Positions 42,401-53,192 are shown, numbered from the stretch's first letter. The stretch: DNA of 64,000 bases from Marasmius tenuissimus (GCA_029532415.1 JAQOTA010000047.1:310001-374000); one strand, 5' to 3'. Translations and numbers: made by a program. The notes: generated by a model from the letters alone, not told the origin.

Positions 42401-42792
42401 TGGGGGGGGGGAGATGTATATACTTGCTGGAAAGCACTTTCGAATGTCGCTTTTATCTATGGAGCCAGGAGGATGCGGCCCACTCAAGGGAGGGATGAAT
42501 GAGAATCGGAATCTTTGTGTATCTCTGAGTGGGGGGGGGTCTGCGATGAGTTGACTTTTCAAGATCAAGAACGAGGTTACTAAATCATGAACCGTCGCCC
42601 GCTGCCAGAGAAACGCCGACGCTAATCACTGAGAATCTGTCGCGCCTCAACTTTGAATTCCGAAGTCACCTGAAGAGAAAAGACGATGCTTAAAGTAAAC
42701 TTTGTTCTTGACCACCATCAGGAGTTCGTCAGCTTTACGTTGCTCCGTCGTTGTCTACTGGGGGGTATGATTGATAAATTGAGCGTGTCGAC
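42348..42792 (+). repeat. short direct repeat of the GH92 3' coding end
   Basis: The segment at about 42351-42388 (CTCCGTCGTTGTCTACTGGG followed by the GGTATGATTGAT) recurs at about 42743-42780 with one inserted G. The first copy is the last coding part of GH92; the second lies in the downstream intergenic DNA. It is probably a small tandem duplication or gene-conversion scar. Confidence 0.65.
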
Positions 42793-43661
42793 GATGAAGC
42801 TGAAGGACGATCTGGTGTGGCTACGTGTACGTGTAAAGGACTTTATAGCCCTTTTTCAATCACCTCAAACAATTATCGCACCGTCCCCCAGGGACGACGA
42901 ACGTGGAGGCCTGACCTGTTCAATCGGGATCCGGAAGCTTCGACTACACAAAACCTACATTAACTTTCGCTCGCTTCCTCTCTCTACATCTAGTGGCGGG
43001 CGATCCGACCTGAGTCTTTTTTTTCTTCTATCAGTCCTAGTCATGCCTCACGCTCCCCTCGTTGGGCACACTTGCATGCACAGTCGACCTTGCCTTTTAC
43101 CCAGTTTAGTGTGAAGGTTGTTTACGCTGGGAATGCACAATCTCCCGATTGCTTGCTGAGTGAACATCATCAGGCTTCACCGGTCACCGGTCACCCCGCA
43201 CAAAGGTTCAACTTGGTTGCTCATGGCGGGAAATATTTTCAGTAGCTGTCCTTCATCAGCGCAACGCGTCGTGAACGTAGTGGCGTGAGTGGCGGCGTAA
43301 TTGCGGCAGGCGTTTATTGTGCCCTTTATACCGACAAAAAAGCAAATCCTGGAGTCTGATAGATTGGCCCTTGGGAGACTACGCTTCCTGAGAGACACTG
43401 TGAAGTGTCACCTGACTGCGCGGCGTGGATTACAGCGCATCACGTGCAGCAAAAACGCGATCTCGTGTTTCGACGACTTGGTCTACAACCTTTGTCACCT
43501 TTGTCCCATCGCCTTAAACAGCCAGCATCGAGCTCCTCGCTCGAAAGACCTTGAAAGACGGTTCGTGGTGGAAGACCCAGACTGTTTTGGTGTACTAATC
43601 AGCAATCTAATCAAAATGCAGACCATTGACCAAGGGTTCATCCAATTCGCCCTCTCCAAAC
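42401..43661. other. intergenic, GH92 3' flank and FBX3 promoter
   Basis: Beyond the short repeat, about 43200-43661 is similar to 45655-46033 upstream of FBX4. A 142-codon ORF (42686-43114) overlaps the duplicated GH92 piece and has no domain; it is probably spurious. Confidence 0.5.
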
Positions 43662-45314
43662 ATGGCTTACGGCTGCGCTGGATGTGGACTCGTTGTCGGT
43701 GGAGACATATACCAAGATAAACCGCCCTCCAGCATTCTCGATCCACTTTCTAAATGCAACGACCCTCCTTCGCCTCTCAACCGTGCGACGCTTCGTCGGG
43801 AATTTGAAGGGCTTTCGGGTGCCATTATATCCCTGAGTACCACGATCAACCAACTCCAGGCCAGCATTGATGATTTGAAAAGCAGAAGGCGAGAGCTAGA
43901 TGTACTCGTCACTGCATACAAATCAGTCCTCAACCCTTGTCGCCAGCTGCCAAACGAGGTCCTCGCAGAGATATTTGTTCTATGCACCAGCGGCCGGGAC
44001 ACCAATATACCGAAGCGTGCAAACGCTCCTCCAGAGAACAACAGCTACCCTTCGACACTTGACACGAAACAACCCCCGTGGGTCTTGGGCCAAGTTTGCG
44101 CTCGATGGAGAAATTTGGCCCTCTCGCTACCCAAACTCTGGTCCACGATCGACCTCAGTTGGAGTTCAAAATTGACCCGAGATTGTCATGCGCCCTTCAT
44201 TGATAGACGTCTGGTACAGACCCTCCAGCGTGCGGGCAACAGTCCGTTGTCTGTTTCGTTGCGCCAAAAGTCGTGCCGGGATACCACTCTTTCCATCCTA
44301 TGTTCAAGGGCTTTCCAGTGGAAAGAGGCCAAGATCTGTATTCCAGCAGATAGGTTGAGGATATTAGTGCCGTACAATGGGATGTTCTCCGCTCTGTCTA
44401 CTCTTGACCTTCACCTGGAGGGCTGGGACAGTGCTGGCGGACAGGGCGACGTTCCCGACGGGGTCTCTGTTTTCCACACCGCCTCAAATTTGCGCGCTCT
44501 TACCCTTACCAGCGACTCGCCAATGCCAGCTCGATGCGTATTACAATTTCCCCTGCACCAGCTCACGACCTTGAAACTCATGCCGCGAGATCCCTTCGAT
44601 GCAAGGCCTGCCTATGAAAATCTCCAAACAATATTGCCGTCCCTGGTGAACATAGAGGTCTGCTCATTCGCAAGCTTCGACTTCGTGCTCAACCCTACCA
44701 AACCCCGATTGACGCTCTCCCGCCTCAATTGTCTGGAGATGGTGAGCAAGTCCTCTGCAATCGACGCCTTCTTAGATTCGGTGACAGCTCCCTCGTTGCG
44801 CATACTCGAAATGTCACCACGATTGAGTCCTGTTTTTGTCCAGTTTCTGAAACGCTCCTCCTGCCTCATCGAGGATTTGGTGTTAGGGTACGTCTCAAAT
44901 GATGTGCTTGTGGAGGTTTTGAAGGTGAAAGAACTTCAGGCGGTGAAGTACCTTGCCATAGCCGGTCCCGTTGGTAATCGTGGCCCTTTCCGCGTCGATT
45001 CCGTCTCCGACGACGTCCTTCGCATCCTGACGCTTCAACCAACTGGAGAGATCCTATTCCCTCAACTCCAGCGACTGGCTCTAGGAGGTGCCAAGTGCTG
45101 CTCTGACACAGCCCTAGTGGACCTCCTCGTCTCTCGGAGGAATATCAGTCAATTCGCTCCCGGAACGGTGTCACCTTTGCAGCGCGCTCGAATTCGGATC
45201 TGCGTTGGAGAATTCGGGATCGCGGAGGAAGCCGCAAAATCAAAGTTGCGGGGGTTAATTGAAGGTGGTCTCCTTGTTACTGAGACTCCGGGGGGTCAAG
45301 CGGTGGTCGTGTGA
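43662..45314 (+). CDS. F-box-like protein FBX3
   Basis: A single-exon frame of 550 residues; the first ATG in frame (43662) begins MAYGCAGCGLVVGGD. It has the N-terminal CxxCG motif at residues 5-9, the linker SSILDPLSKCNDPPSPL, a coiled coil (REFEGLSGAIISLSTTINQL), the F-box-like NPCRQLPNEVLAEIFVLC, and GQVCARWRNLALSLPKLW. A long leucine-rich C-terminal region ends FAPGTVSPLQRARI...GGLLVTETPGGQAVVV. The frame is intact. FBX3, FBX4 and FBX5 form a closer subgroup than FBX1/FBX2. The probable role is substrate recognition in an SCF complex; a Skp1 contact is inferred from the F-box only. Confidence 0.85.
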   Translation: MAYGCAGCGLVVGGDIYQDKPPSSILDPLSKCNDPPSPLNRATLRREFEGLSGAIISLSTTINQLQASIDDLKSRRRELDVLVTAYKSVLNPCRQLPNEVLAEIFVLCTSGRDTNIPKRANAPPENNSYPSTLDTKQPPWVLGQVCARWRNLALSLPKLWSTIDLSWSSKLTRDCHAPFIDRRLVQTLQRAGNSPLSVSLRQKSCRDTTLSILCSRAFQWKEAKICIPADRLRILVPYNGMFSALSTLDLHLEGWDSAGGQGDVPDGVSVFHTASNLRALTLTSDSPMPARCVLQFPLHQLTTLKLMPRDPFDARPAYENLQTILPSLVNIEVCSFASFDFVLNPTKPRLTLSRLNCLEMVSKSSAIDAFLDSVTAPSLRILEMSPRLSPVFVQFLKRSSCLIEDLVLGYVSNDVLVEVLKVKELQAVKYLAIAGPVGNRGPFRVDSVSDDVLRILTLQPTGEILFPQLQRLALGGAKCCSDTALVDLLVSRRNISQFAPGTVSPLQRARIRICVGEFGIAEEAAKSKLRGLIEGGLLVTETPGGQAVVV

Positions 45315-45654
45315 TGTTGGATGCTTGAGGATTATTTCGTTAGTTGATGGTATCATCTATTCCTACGGCTCGAGATCATGCCTATAGATTACTACTTATT
45401 TTTTGCTTTACACTATGAAGTTGACTCTTGCATTCACATTGATTCCTGGAAAATATTTCCCATTGTGCCAGTAGTCTTCATCATATGATTATCTACTTCG
45501 AACTGTCCTTATCCCGATGCTCTCAAACGGTGATAGAGTTCAACATTTCTCCAAGTCTCTGCGGCTCTATGTGGAAGGTAATTGACGTCGGGAATACACA
45601 GTCCTCCGAGTGCTTGAGCGAATATTGGGCTTTACCCCGCACAAAAAAAATTGC
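45315..45654. other. intergenic between FBX3 and FBX4
   Basis: 3' flank of FBX3. No feature beyond short ORFs. Confidence 0.45.
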
Positions 45655-46033
45655 CCAAGGAGCTGAATATCTTCAGTAACTGTCCTTCGTCAGCGCGACG
45701 CCGGCGCCGCCGACGCGTCGTGATTCATGAACGCAGTGGCGGCATGGCTACGGCAGGCGTCGGAGTGTGGACTGTAAAATGTCCGACTGCGCGGCGCGGA
45801 TTATTACGTTGCTCACGTGGAGCAAAAACGCGCGTCGCGCTCAGCGCTGGCATTGTCACCATGCAGTGACCATCTTTCAAAAGTTCTATTAGTATTAACC
45901 GCCGGTATCGAGTTTCTTGCTCAAATCATTTCGAATCGTGGTTCGTAGTGAAAATACCGACTGTTGTGATATACTAATCAGGAATCTAATCGAAATACAG
46001 ACCAGGGATTCATTCATTTCGCCCTCCACAGCC

Positions 46034-47701
46034 ATGGCTTACGGCTGCGCTGGATGTGGGCTCGTTGTTGGCGGAGACATCACAGTACACCAGAATACAC
46101 TGCCCTCCAGCATTCTCGATTCCCTTTCTAAATGCAACGATCCTCCTTTGCCTCTCGACTGTGCGATGCTTCGTCGAGAGTTTGAGGGGCTTTCGGGTAC
46201 CATCATATCCTTGAGCACCACAATCAACCAACTCCAGGCCAGCATTGATGCTTTGGAGAGCAGAAGGCGAGAGCTAGATGCGCTTGCTTCTTCGTACAAA
46301 TTAGCTCTCAATCCTTGTCGCCAATTGCCAAACGAGGTTCTCGCAGAGATATTCATCTTGTGCGTTGATCGGGACATCAAGATGTCCAAGCGTGCAACTA
46401 CTGCTTCAACGAACGATGGATATCCTTCGACACTTGACACAAAGAGGTGTCCGTGGGTTTTGGGCCAAGTTTGCGCTCGATGGAGAACTTTAGCTCTCTC
46501 ACTGCCCAAACTCTGGTCCACAATTGACCTAAGTTGGAGTCCGAAACTGAAGCAGGATTGTCATGCGCCTTTTATAGATAGGCGTCTGGCGCAAACCCTT
46601 CAGCGTGCGGGTAGCAGTCCGTTGTCGGTTTCGTGGCGCCAAAAGTCCTGCCGAGATACAACTCTCTCCATTCTGTGCTCGAGGGCTTACCAGTGGAAAG
46701 AAGCCAAGATCCGCATTCCAGCAGAAGGGCTGAGAATGCTGGTACCGTACAGTGGCATGTTCGAATCTACTCTCTATAGCATCGAACTGCATCTGGAGGG
46801 CGAGGACAGGACCGGCGGACAGGGCGATGATACTGATGGGGTCTCTGTCTTTCACGCAGCCTCCAAATTGCGCAATCTTTCGATTGCCACAGGTTCCCCG
46901 ATGCCAGCTCGTCGCATATTACAGTCTTTCCCTCTGCACCAGATCACCACCTTGATACTCATGGCACGAAATCCTTTTAGCACTAGGCCCACCTATGAAA
47001 ACCTCCAAACGATATTATCGTCCCTGGTGAACATAGAGGTCTGTTCAATCAAAAGTTTTAACTTCGTCTACGAACCCGCGGAACCTCGATTGACCTTCGC
47101 CCGCCTTCATCGTCTGGAGCTAGCGACAGTCAAGCCCTCTGCCATTGACGCTTTTTTGGACTCAGTCAACCTTCCCGCATTGCGCAGACTCACCATTACA
47201 CCACAGTCGAGCATCTCCTTCATCCAATTTCTCAAACGCTCATCCTGCTCCATCGAGCACTTGTCACTGGGGCATGCCACAACCGATGTACTCATTGAGC
47301 TCTTGAAGGCGAAAGAACTTCAGGCCGTGAAATATCTCGTTATGGCGGGTCCCGGAGGTAACAATCGAGGTTATTTCTCGATGAAATCCGTCTCTGATGA
47401 CGTGCTTCGCATTCTAATGTCTCACCCATCCGGAGAGATCCTACTCCCCCATCTCCAGCGCCTGTCCCTAATAAGTACCGACCGCTATTCCGACACAGTG
47501 CTGGTTGACCTCCTTGTCTCTCGAAGGGACATCAGCCAGTTTGCTCCCGGGACGGCGTCGCCTTTGCGGCATGCTCGAATTTGTCCTCGCCCTCAAGGTT
47601 TTGCCGCTGGGGATGAGGCTGTCAAATCGAAGTTGAGGGAGTTGATTGACGGTGGTCTACTTGTTACCGACAATTTGAAAGATCAAGCAGTCGTCGTATG
47701 A
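46034..47701 (+). CDS. F-box-like protein FBX4
   Basis: A single-exon frame of 555 residues from ATG 46034, starting MAYGCAGCGLVVGGD as in FBX3. It has the same order: CxxCG, ILDSLSKCNDPPLPLD, coiled coil with SRRRELDALASSYK, NPCRQLPNEVLAEIFILCV, GQVCARWRTLALSLPKLW, and the C-terminal region with FAPGTASPLRHARI and the end GGLLVTDNLKDQAVVV. The frame is intact. It is flanked downstream by a ~490-bp segment that recurs after FBX5. An in-frame extension upstream to 45917 lacks an ATG and is not used. Confidence 0.85.
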   Translation: MAYGCAGCGLVVGGDITVHQNTLPSSILDSLSKCNDPPLPLDCAMLRREFEGLSGTIISLSTTINQLQASIDALESRRRELDALASSYKLALNPCRQLPNEVLAEIFILCVDRDIKMSKRATTASTNDGYPSTLDTKRCPWVLGQVCARWRTLALSLPKLWSTIDLSWSPKLKQDCHAPFIDRRLAQTLQRAGSSPLSVSWRQKSCRDTTLSILCSRAYQWKEAKIRIPAEGLRMLVPYSGMFESTLYSIELHLEGEDRTGGQGDDTDGVSVFHAASKLRNLSIATGSPMPARRILQSFPLHQITTLILMARNPFSTRPTYENLQTILSSLVNIEVCSIKSFNFVYEPAEPRLTFARLHRLELATVKPSAIDAFLDSVNLPALRRLTITPQSSISFIQFLKRSSCSIEHLSLGHATTDVLIELLKAKELQAVKYLVMAGPGGNNRGYFSMKSVSDDVLRILMSHPSGEILLPHLQRLSLISTDRYSDTVLVDLLVSRRDISQFAPGTASPLRHARICPRPQGFAAGDEAVKSKLRELIDGGLLVTDNLKDQAVVV

Positions 47702-48695
47702 TTTTGGGTATTGAATAAAGTTTCATTATTCGGTGGTCTCCCGTCTCAGGTTGCTTTTTGCTTTACACGGTGCGCCCTTGGATTCGCAGTTTCCTCGACT
47801 CCCCTCAGCCTTTGTGGTATGTCAGGGTAATTTATGTTGGAAAAGGCCAAAGAGCGAACTGCAACCTGCAGGTCTTGTAGGTATTAGACGCGTAGAAATA
47901 AACGTATCGACCAGCAGGCATTTCCCTCTTACGTAGTACACACTCTGAAGGTAGAGCCTAGTCCGACTCCCCATGGGTCCGTTTTCGATCAACCCACGAG
48001 TCAATTGACAAGAGCATTCAGGGCATTTGCCCGCAGCACCTCGTTTGGTTCTAGCCTCGCTCAGCAATACCGGAAGTTGCTGAGACGACGATCCAATCGT
48101 TCCCCTTGTCACTTGTGCCCAAGTACCTTCGATTCATTGTTCTCCCAAATCTTAACATCTCAACCCACAGTGGGTGGCTGAGATATCTATAAATTCAGTA
48201 GAAAGTGACAAAGAGGCGACGCCACAACACCGATCTAATTCTGTTTTGGACACTGACAGGTTCAATGCTTGAAGCTTGAAGCCCTGAGGTAGGCCAATGA
48301 CGTCTGGATGCGATTGATTCTTTCTACACGGACCAGAAGAATGTATACTCATACCAAATTGAATGAATATCTTACAGCCAGAAAAATTCTCAGAGCCTGA
48401 CAATTTGTGACACAATCGTCTCTATACACTTGAAGACAATCTGCGACGCTATTGGTATTGACGCGTATCAAATGTCACGTGAACCAAAGAGAGCGCGACC
48501 CCGTGGGCCGTCCCATGTCGTTGCTTTATTCTCAACCACCATCAGGAATCTTCTACAGAACCACCAGCTTTGTGCCAATCTCGCGGAATCACAAATTTCA
48601 CCTAGAACTTGCATGTCTCTCTCGGTTCGTGGCGAAAGCAACTGGTATTTTCGAGTTTCGAATGGTCTACTAATCTGGCGCTGCAGGCCCGGCTG
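47702..48695. other. FBX4 3' flank and FBX5 upstream region
   Basis: Contains the first copy of the ~490-bp direct repeat (47822-48306). The remainder, up to the FBX5 ATG, has no gene. Confidence 0.5.
47822..48306 (+). repeat. ~490-bp direct repeat, copy 1 (downstream of FBX4)
   Basis: From ATTTATGTTGGAAAAGGC to GTAGGCCAATGACGTCT, similar throughout to 50638-51135; over the best parts identity is about nine bases in ten by eye. It begins about 120 bp after the FBX4 stop. A minus-strand ORF is open in both copies, but differences between copies fall mainly at amino-acid-changing sites, so it is probably not coding. Confidence 0.8.
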
Positions 48696-50381
48696 ATGTC
48701 ATCCTCACATCCGCCCTCAACCCCGCTTTATAGATGTACTGGGTGTGGGCTCATTGCTGGCGATGACATGCACGAGACTGGTCCTCCTTCCAGCATCCTC
48801 GACCCCCTCTCGAAGTGCAATGACCCTCCCTCATCTCTCAACCATGCAGCTCTTCGCCGAGAATTTCAGGTCCTTTCGGCATCTATCATATCCTTGAACA
48901 CAACAATCGAACGTCTTCAGGCCATTATCGATGCTTTGAAGAGCAGAAGGCGAGAGCTAGATGCACTTGTCCCTGCGTACAAATCAGTCCTTAACCCTTG
49001 TCGGCGACTGCCAAACGAGATTCTCGCAGAGATATTTGTTTTATGTGTTGACCGGGACACTAGCGTGCTGAGGCGTGAAATCACCGCTTCAGGGAACAGT
49101 GACTACCCTTCGACGCTCGATACGAAAAGGTCTCCGTGGGTCTTAGGCCAAGTTTGTGTTAGATGGAGAAATTTGGCTGTCTCACTACCCAAACTCTGGT
49201 CCACAATCGACCTCAGTTGGAATCCGAACCTCACACAACCATGTCATGCGCCTTTCATCGATAGACGTTTGGCACAAACCCTCCAGCGTGCGGGCAACAG
49301 TCCTTTGTCTATTTCGTGGCGTCACATGTCCTGCAGGGATACAACAATCTCCATCCTATGTTCACGGGCTTTTCAGTGGAAAGAAGCCAGAATTCACATT
49401 CCAGCAGGCGGTCTGAGGATGTTGGTACCATACAGTGACATGCTCTTTGCTCTGTCGAGTCTCGACCTGTACCTGGAGAGCGAGGACAGGGTCGTCGCAC
49501 AGGACGATAATCCCAATCCTGGGTTCTCCGTCTTCCGCACGGCGTCTAATCTACAAACTCTTACTCTTTGTAGTGACTCGATCATGCCAGCTTCTCGCGT
49601 ATTGCAATTTCCCCTGCACCGAATAACCACTCTTACTCTCATATCGCGAAATCTCTACGACGCAGAGCTTACCTATGAAAACCTTCAAACGATATTACCG
49701 TCTCTGGTGAACATAGAGGCCTGTATGCTCGCAAGCTTTGACTTTATCCTCGACCCTACGAAACCTCGATTGACCCTCCCCCGTCTTCGGTTCCTAACTC
49801 TGGTTACAGGGAAAGCCTCTGCGATCGATGCCTTTCTGGAATCGGTCACGCTTCCCTCGTTGTCCACCCTTCACATCTCACCACAGTCAAGCCTCCCCTT
49901 CATCCAGTTCCTTCAGCGCTCATCCTGCCCCATCGAGGTTTTGGGGTTGGTAAACGCTACGGACGACGTGCTCATCGAGGTCTTGAAAGCGCAAGAACTT
50001 CAGCGTACGAAGTACCTCTTTATGACGAGTCCTGGTGACAATAATCAAGGTCGTTCCTCGATGAATTCAATCTCTGACGGCGTGCTTCGCGTCCTAATGT
50101 TCCGACCAAATGGAGAAATATTATTTCCCCATCTCTGGGCACTGACCCTTCCAGGTACCAAGTGATATTCCTACACAGCGCTGGTCGATCTCCTCGTCTC
50201 TCGAAGGAAAATCGATCAGTTTGCTCCCGGAACGGTGTCGCCTTTGTGGCACGCTCAAATCGGTCTTCGACCCCAAGGTTTTGCCGTCGGGGATGAAGCT
50301 GCTAAATCCAAGTTGCGGGAGTTGATTGAAGGTGGCCTTCTTGTTACTGAGACTCAGTGGGGTCAAGCGATGGTAGTATGA
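48696..50381 (+). pseudogene. F-box-like protein FBX5, truncated by a nonsense codon
   Basis: From ATG 48696 the frame encodes CTGCG near the start, coiled coil, NPCRRLPNEILAEIFVLCV and GQVCVRWRNLAVSLPKLW like FBX3 and FBX4, then stops at TGA 50163-50165 after 489 residues. Beyond it the same frame continues without another stop to TGA 50379-50381 and keeps the family C-terminus (TALVDLLVSRRKIDQFAPGT, AAKSKLRELIEGGLLVTET). In FBX3 the stop position is Cys (TGC) and in FBX4 Arg (CGC). A single base change therefore removes about 72 C-terminal residues. The F-box part is untouched, so a shortened protein could still be made; whether it works is unknown. Confidence 0.8.
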
Positions 50382-51762
50382 TATTGGTTATCGGATCGAG
50401 TTTCATTGTTCGGCGGTCTCTTCGTTTCCTATGTACAGTCACTGAACCTAATTTCAGGTTGCCTTTCTGCTTTGGCCGGTACACCCTTGGCGTCACATCC
50501 TCTGACTCTCCCCCTGTATAGTATCCATGAAGGAATTATCTCTATCTTGATACTCTTAGACTGGTGACATCGTCCCGAAGAGCGCAAATTGATCATGTTT
50601 CTTGTATCATATCCTCGAGTGACTGGCTGCGGAATGTTCAATTTATGTTGGAAAAGGCTAAAAAGCGAACTGCGGCATTTAACCTGACCTATAGGTATTT
50701 CAAATTCACTGGTAGACACGTAGGAATAAACGTGTTAACCAGCAGGTATTTTCCCTCCCACCCTGGAGGTAGAGCCTAGTCCGACTCCCCACGGGTCCGT
50801 TTTCGATCAACCCACGAATCAATGGACAAGAACTTTCACGGCAGTTGCCCGCAGCACCTCGTTTGGTTTTAGCCTCGCTCAGCAATACCGGAAGTTGCTG
50901 AGACGACAATCCAATCGTTCCCCTTGTCACTTGTGCCCAAGTACCTTCGATTCGTTGTCCTCCCAAATCTCAACGTCCCAACCCACAGTGGGTGGCTGAG
51001 ATATCCATGAATTCAGTAGAGAGTGACGAAGAGGCGGCGCCACAACACCGATCTAATTCTATTTTGGACACTGACAGGTTCAATGCTTGAAGCTTGAAGC
51101 CCTGATCGCGAATGGGTATGTAGGCCAATGACGTCTCTGTGTCGAATTTATATCATCAGGGACGGACCAGGAGTGTATCTGAGTGTGCGGTCGATTGACG
51201 CCACTTCGCTGGGTAAGGAGGGGTAACGATCGCGTAGCCAACGGGCTGAGAGAGGATGAGGGCTCTTGAGTCTTGACTCGTCTTGCCTGCTCCTACGCAG
51301 AGTAATTGAAGAGCCAGGGCAAAAGAAAACGGATCATATGAATAGACATTCCCCAGCGAGGACGAGTAAGTAGATACCGGGCGCCACTATCAAAGCTGCG
51401 CGCAGAACCGTGGGTTGCTCCGAGTCCGTTACAGGCTAAACATGATGAACATTAAAAACACGTTCGTGCTGATCCATTCCTCTACCGAGTACAAGGTGAA
51501 CAGAATAAGACGAAACCAATCATATGATTCGTGAAAGATGAAACCGTCGAAGGAGCTGAAAAGCCACTACAAGTAACAAACAGAGAGAATAAGATAGCGA
51601 AAATTGTTCTATCAAAGGAGCCGACATAGTTGATACGGAAAGAAATAGAATTGATTACGCGAAAAGAAAATTCAGCGATAAGTGATAAGCAACTGTCATT
51701 AAACCAAGTCCGTTACGACCCGACAAATGATCCCTTGCCCCACCCAATCACGCCTTCATTCT
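50382..51762. other. FBX5 3' flank and intergenic DNA
   Basis: Holds copy 2 of the ~490-bp repeat, then about 600 bp of unremarkable sequence before the convergent YOP1 gene. Confidence 0.5.
50638..51135 (+). repeat. ~490-bp direct repeat, copy 2 (downstream of FBX5)
   Basis: Second copy of the segment at 47822-48306, about 260 bp after the FBX5 readthrough end. It has small indels, for example an extra CGCGAATGGGTAT-like insertion near the 3' end. Together with the flanking F-box genes it implies a duplication unit of roughly 2.8 kb (gene plus 3' flank). Confidence 0.8.
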
Positions 51763-52530
51763 TCACTCGACGGTTCCCTGAGCGAAACCGGAACCAGTAG
51801 GTGTGGCAGTAGCAGCTGGCTTGGGTTGTTGAACGACAGCAGAGCTGCTGATGTTGGCAAGGACAGGCTTCAAGACAGTGAAGTAGGTGGTTTGGGCGCC
51901 CTGAATCAAATGACGTAAGTATTGAGATGCACACGACAACCAGTAACGATGCGGGAAATCAACAGCAATGCAGTGACGTAGAGACGAAGCGAGGTAACGC
52001 GGCAAGGCAAAAAAAAAGTAATACTCACTCGGAAAGCGGGGAGCTGGAGCCAGAGGACGAACACGGTCTTGAAGGCGAAGTACCAGGGGACGTAGTAGAG
52101 GACAACGCTCAGAGCCATGCTCTCAAGGAAGTTGAAGAAACCGAAGACGACCCAATACGTCAACCACTGAATGTCGTCCTGATGCGTTGTGGTTTCAAGC
52201 GCCTTGAAGGAGAGATAGGCAGGGAGGCCCCAGCCGACGAGATTCGAAGCAGGTTGAGCAAGAGCGTTGAAGAGATGGAGGAAAATGACGAGGGCACCCC
52301 CAGCGAGGACGGTATACGTCTTGGGGACTTGAGTCCTCTGTTCAAGGTTGACCAAGGCAGGGTACTTGGTAAGCTACGAATGGCGGCGAGCCACGCGTCA
52401 GTAACACGACCTATTCACGCCATGGTTAGAACGAGCAGCGCACCTCCTTGTCGAGCTGGTCATGGTAGTACCCCAACTTGTTCTGAGCCTGGATGACGAC
52501 TGGGTGCTGCTGAACTTTTTGGGCTGCCAT
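51763..52530 (-). CDS. YOP1: Yop1/REEP family ER membrane-shaping protein (TB2/DP1/HVA22)
   Basis: Yop1 curves tubular ER membrane through wedge-like hairpins. Three exons (52530-52444, 52373-52029, 51900-51763) sum to 570 nt, 189 residues, the usual size. The N-terminus has AQNKLGYYHDQLDKE, then LTKYPALVNLEQRTQVPKTY, the first hydrophobic hairpin (VLAGGALVIFLHLFNALAQP), the conserved PAYLSFKALET and DDIQWLTYWVVFGFFNFLES, and the second hairpin (VLYYVPWYFAFKTVFVLWLQLP). The C-terminus is Ala/Pro/Thr-rich and poorly conserved, as in other fungi. The last intron (51901-52028, 128 nt) is the longest. YOP1 is divergent from OST5; their starts are 265 bp apart. Confidence 0.95.
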
Positions 52531-52795
52531 TCTGTTGGTGAGGCAGAGGAAATAGAATAGGAAATCGACCAGGTCAGCATAGATAACGAGCAGCAGGAAA
52601 GCAAATACCGACTTTTGCGTATCAAATAAGATATTCGTGAGCTAGAGAACTGGTCGTTGGGGGAATGTGGTGGTAGAGGAACAGAAGGGAATGAGGAAAG
52701 TGCCTGTTGATATCTATTGCTTATATGTGTTTGGTCCGCTACGTCAGCTTTATCGCCTGGACCCGCGCCGCTGCATCTCACATCACTTCCTCATC

Positions 52796-53158
52796 ATGGC
52801 TGACTATGAGGCACTAAAGGTAACATATTTTCTGCTCCTCGATATTCTGCTCATTGTCACTGACGTCGTCGACAGGCGTTACACGAGTCATTACCACCGT
52901 TCAAGCCCATCGTCAACGTCTCTCTCCTTCCCTATATCGCGTTCATTCTGCTCGCCTCCACGTTCACTCTCGGGTTCTACTTCACAACGTACGTGTCACC
53001 TCCTGTCTACCGTCTTCACGTCGGAAAATTCATCATGAGCCTGTAGTCTTCCAAAAACAACCGTTCCTACTCGCGAAATACCGGTCGCTCTATTGGCAAG
53101 CGTTTTGGGAGGTTTTGGTGTGGTCGCGCTCTTTTGCTCGGTTGGAGTGTATGTCTAG
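52796..53158 (+). CDS. OST5: oligosaccharyltransferase subunit Ost5 (TMEM258 homolog)
   Basis: Ost5 is a small two-span subunit of the ER oligosaccharyltransferase that N-glycosylates proteins. Three exons (52796-52819, 52876-52988, 53047-53158) sum to 249 nt, 82 residues. The sequence is MADYEALK|ALHESLPPF, a first membrane span (LLPYIAFILLASTFTLGFYF), a short loop LPKTTVPTREI, and a second span with GGFGVVALFCSVGVYV at the very end, the family's hallmark. The third exon must be read in the spliced frame; the unspliced frame gives a wrong C-terminus. Only 34 bp separate its stop from the stop of the convergent RPA12 gene. Confidence 0.92.
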
Positions 53159-53192
53159 GTCTTCTGGAGGAATACCATCGTGCTAGCCCTTT

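Larger units (their letters stand above)
43205..46033 (+). repeat. duplicated promoter segments of FBX3 and FBX4
   Basis: About 43205-43661 and 45655-46033 are recognisably related. Shared pieces include CAGTARCTGTCCTTCRTCAG, GCGTCGTGAACG-like sequence, GACTGCGCGGCG followed by a CACGTG(C/G)AGCAAAAACGCG block, and TACTAATCAG(C/G)AATCTAATC just before each ATG. They show that the tandem duplication unit included upstream regulatory DNA. The interval between the two copies is FBX3 itself. Confidence 0.6.

Noticed and set aside
42686..43114. 142-codon ORF after GH92
   Set aside because: Its only recognisable part is the duplicated scrap of the GH92 end, in a shifted frame.
43626..43661. Upstream extension of FBX3 from a TTG codon
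   Set aside because: Nuclear fungal genes normally start at ATG, and the first in-frame ATG at 43662 matches the FBX4 start exactly.
47822..48112. Minus-strand ORF shared by the two ~490-bp repeats (also 50706-50966)
   Set aside because: Almost all differences between the two copies change the amino acid, which argues against a selected protein. The shared frame follows from the DNA repeat.
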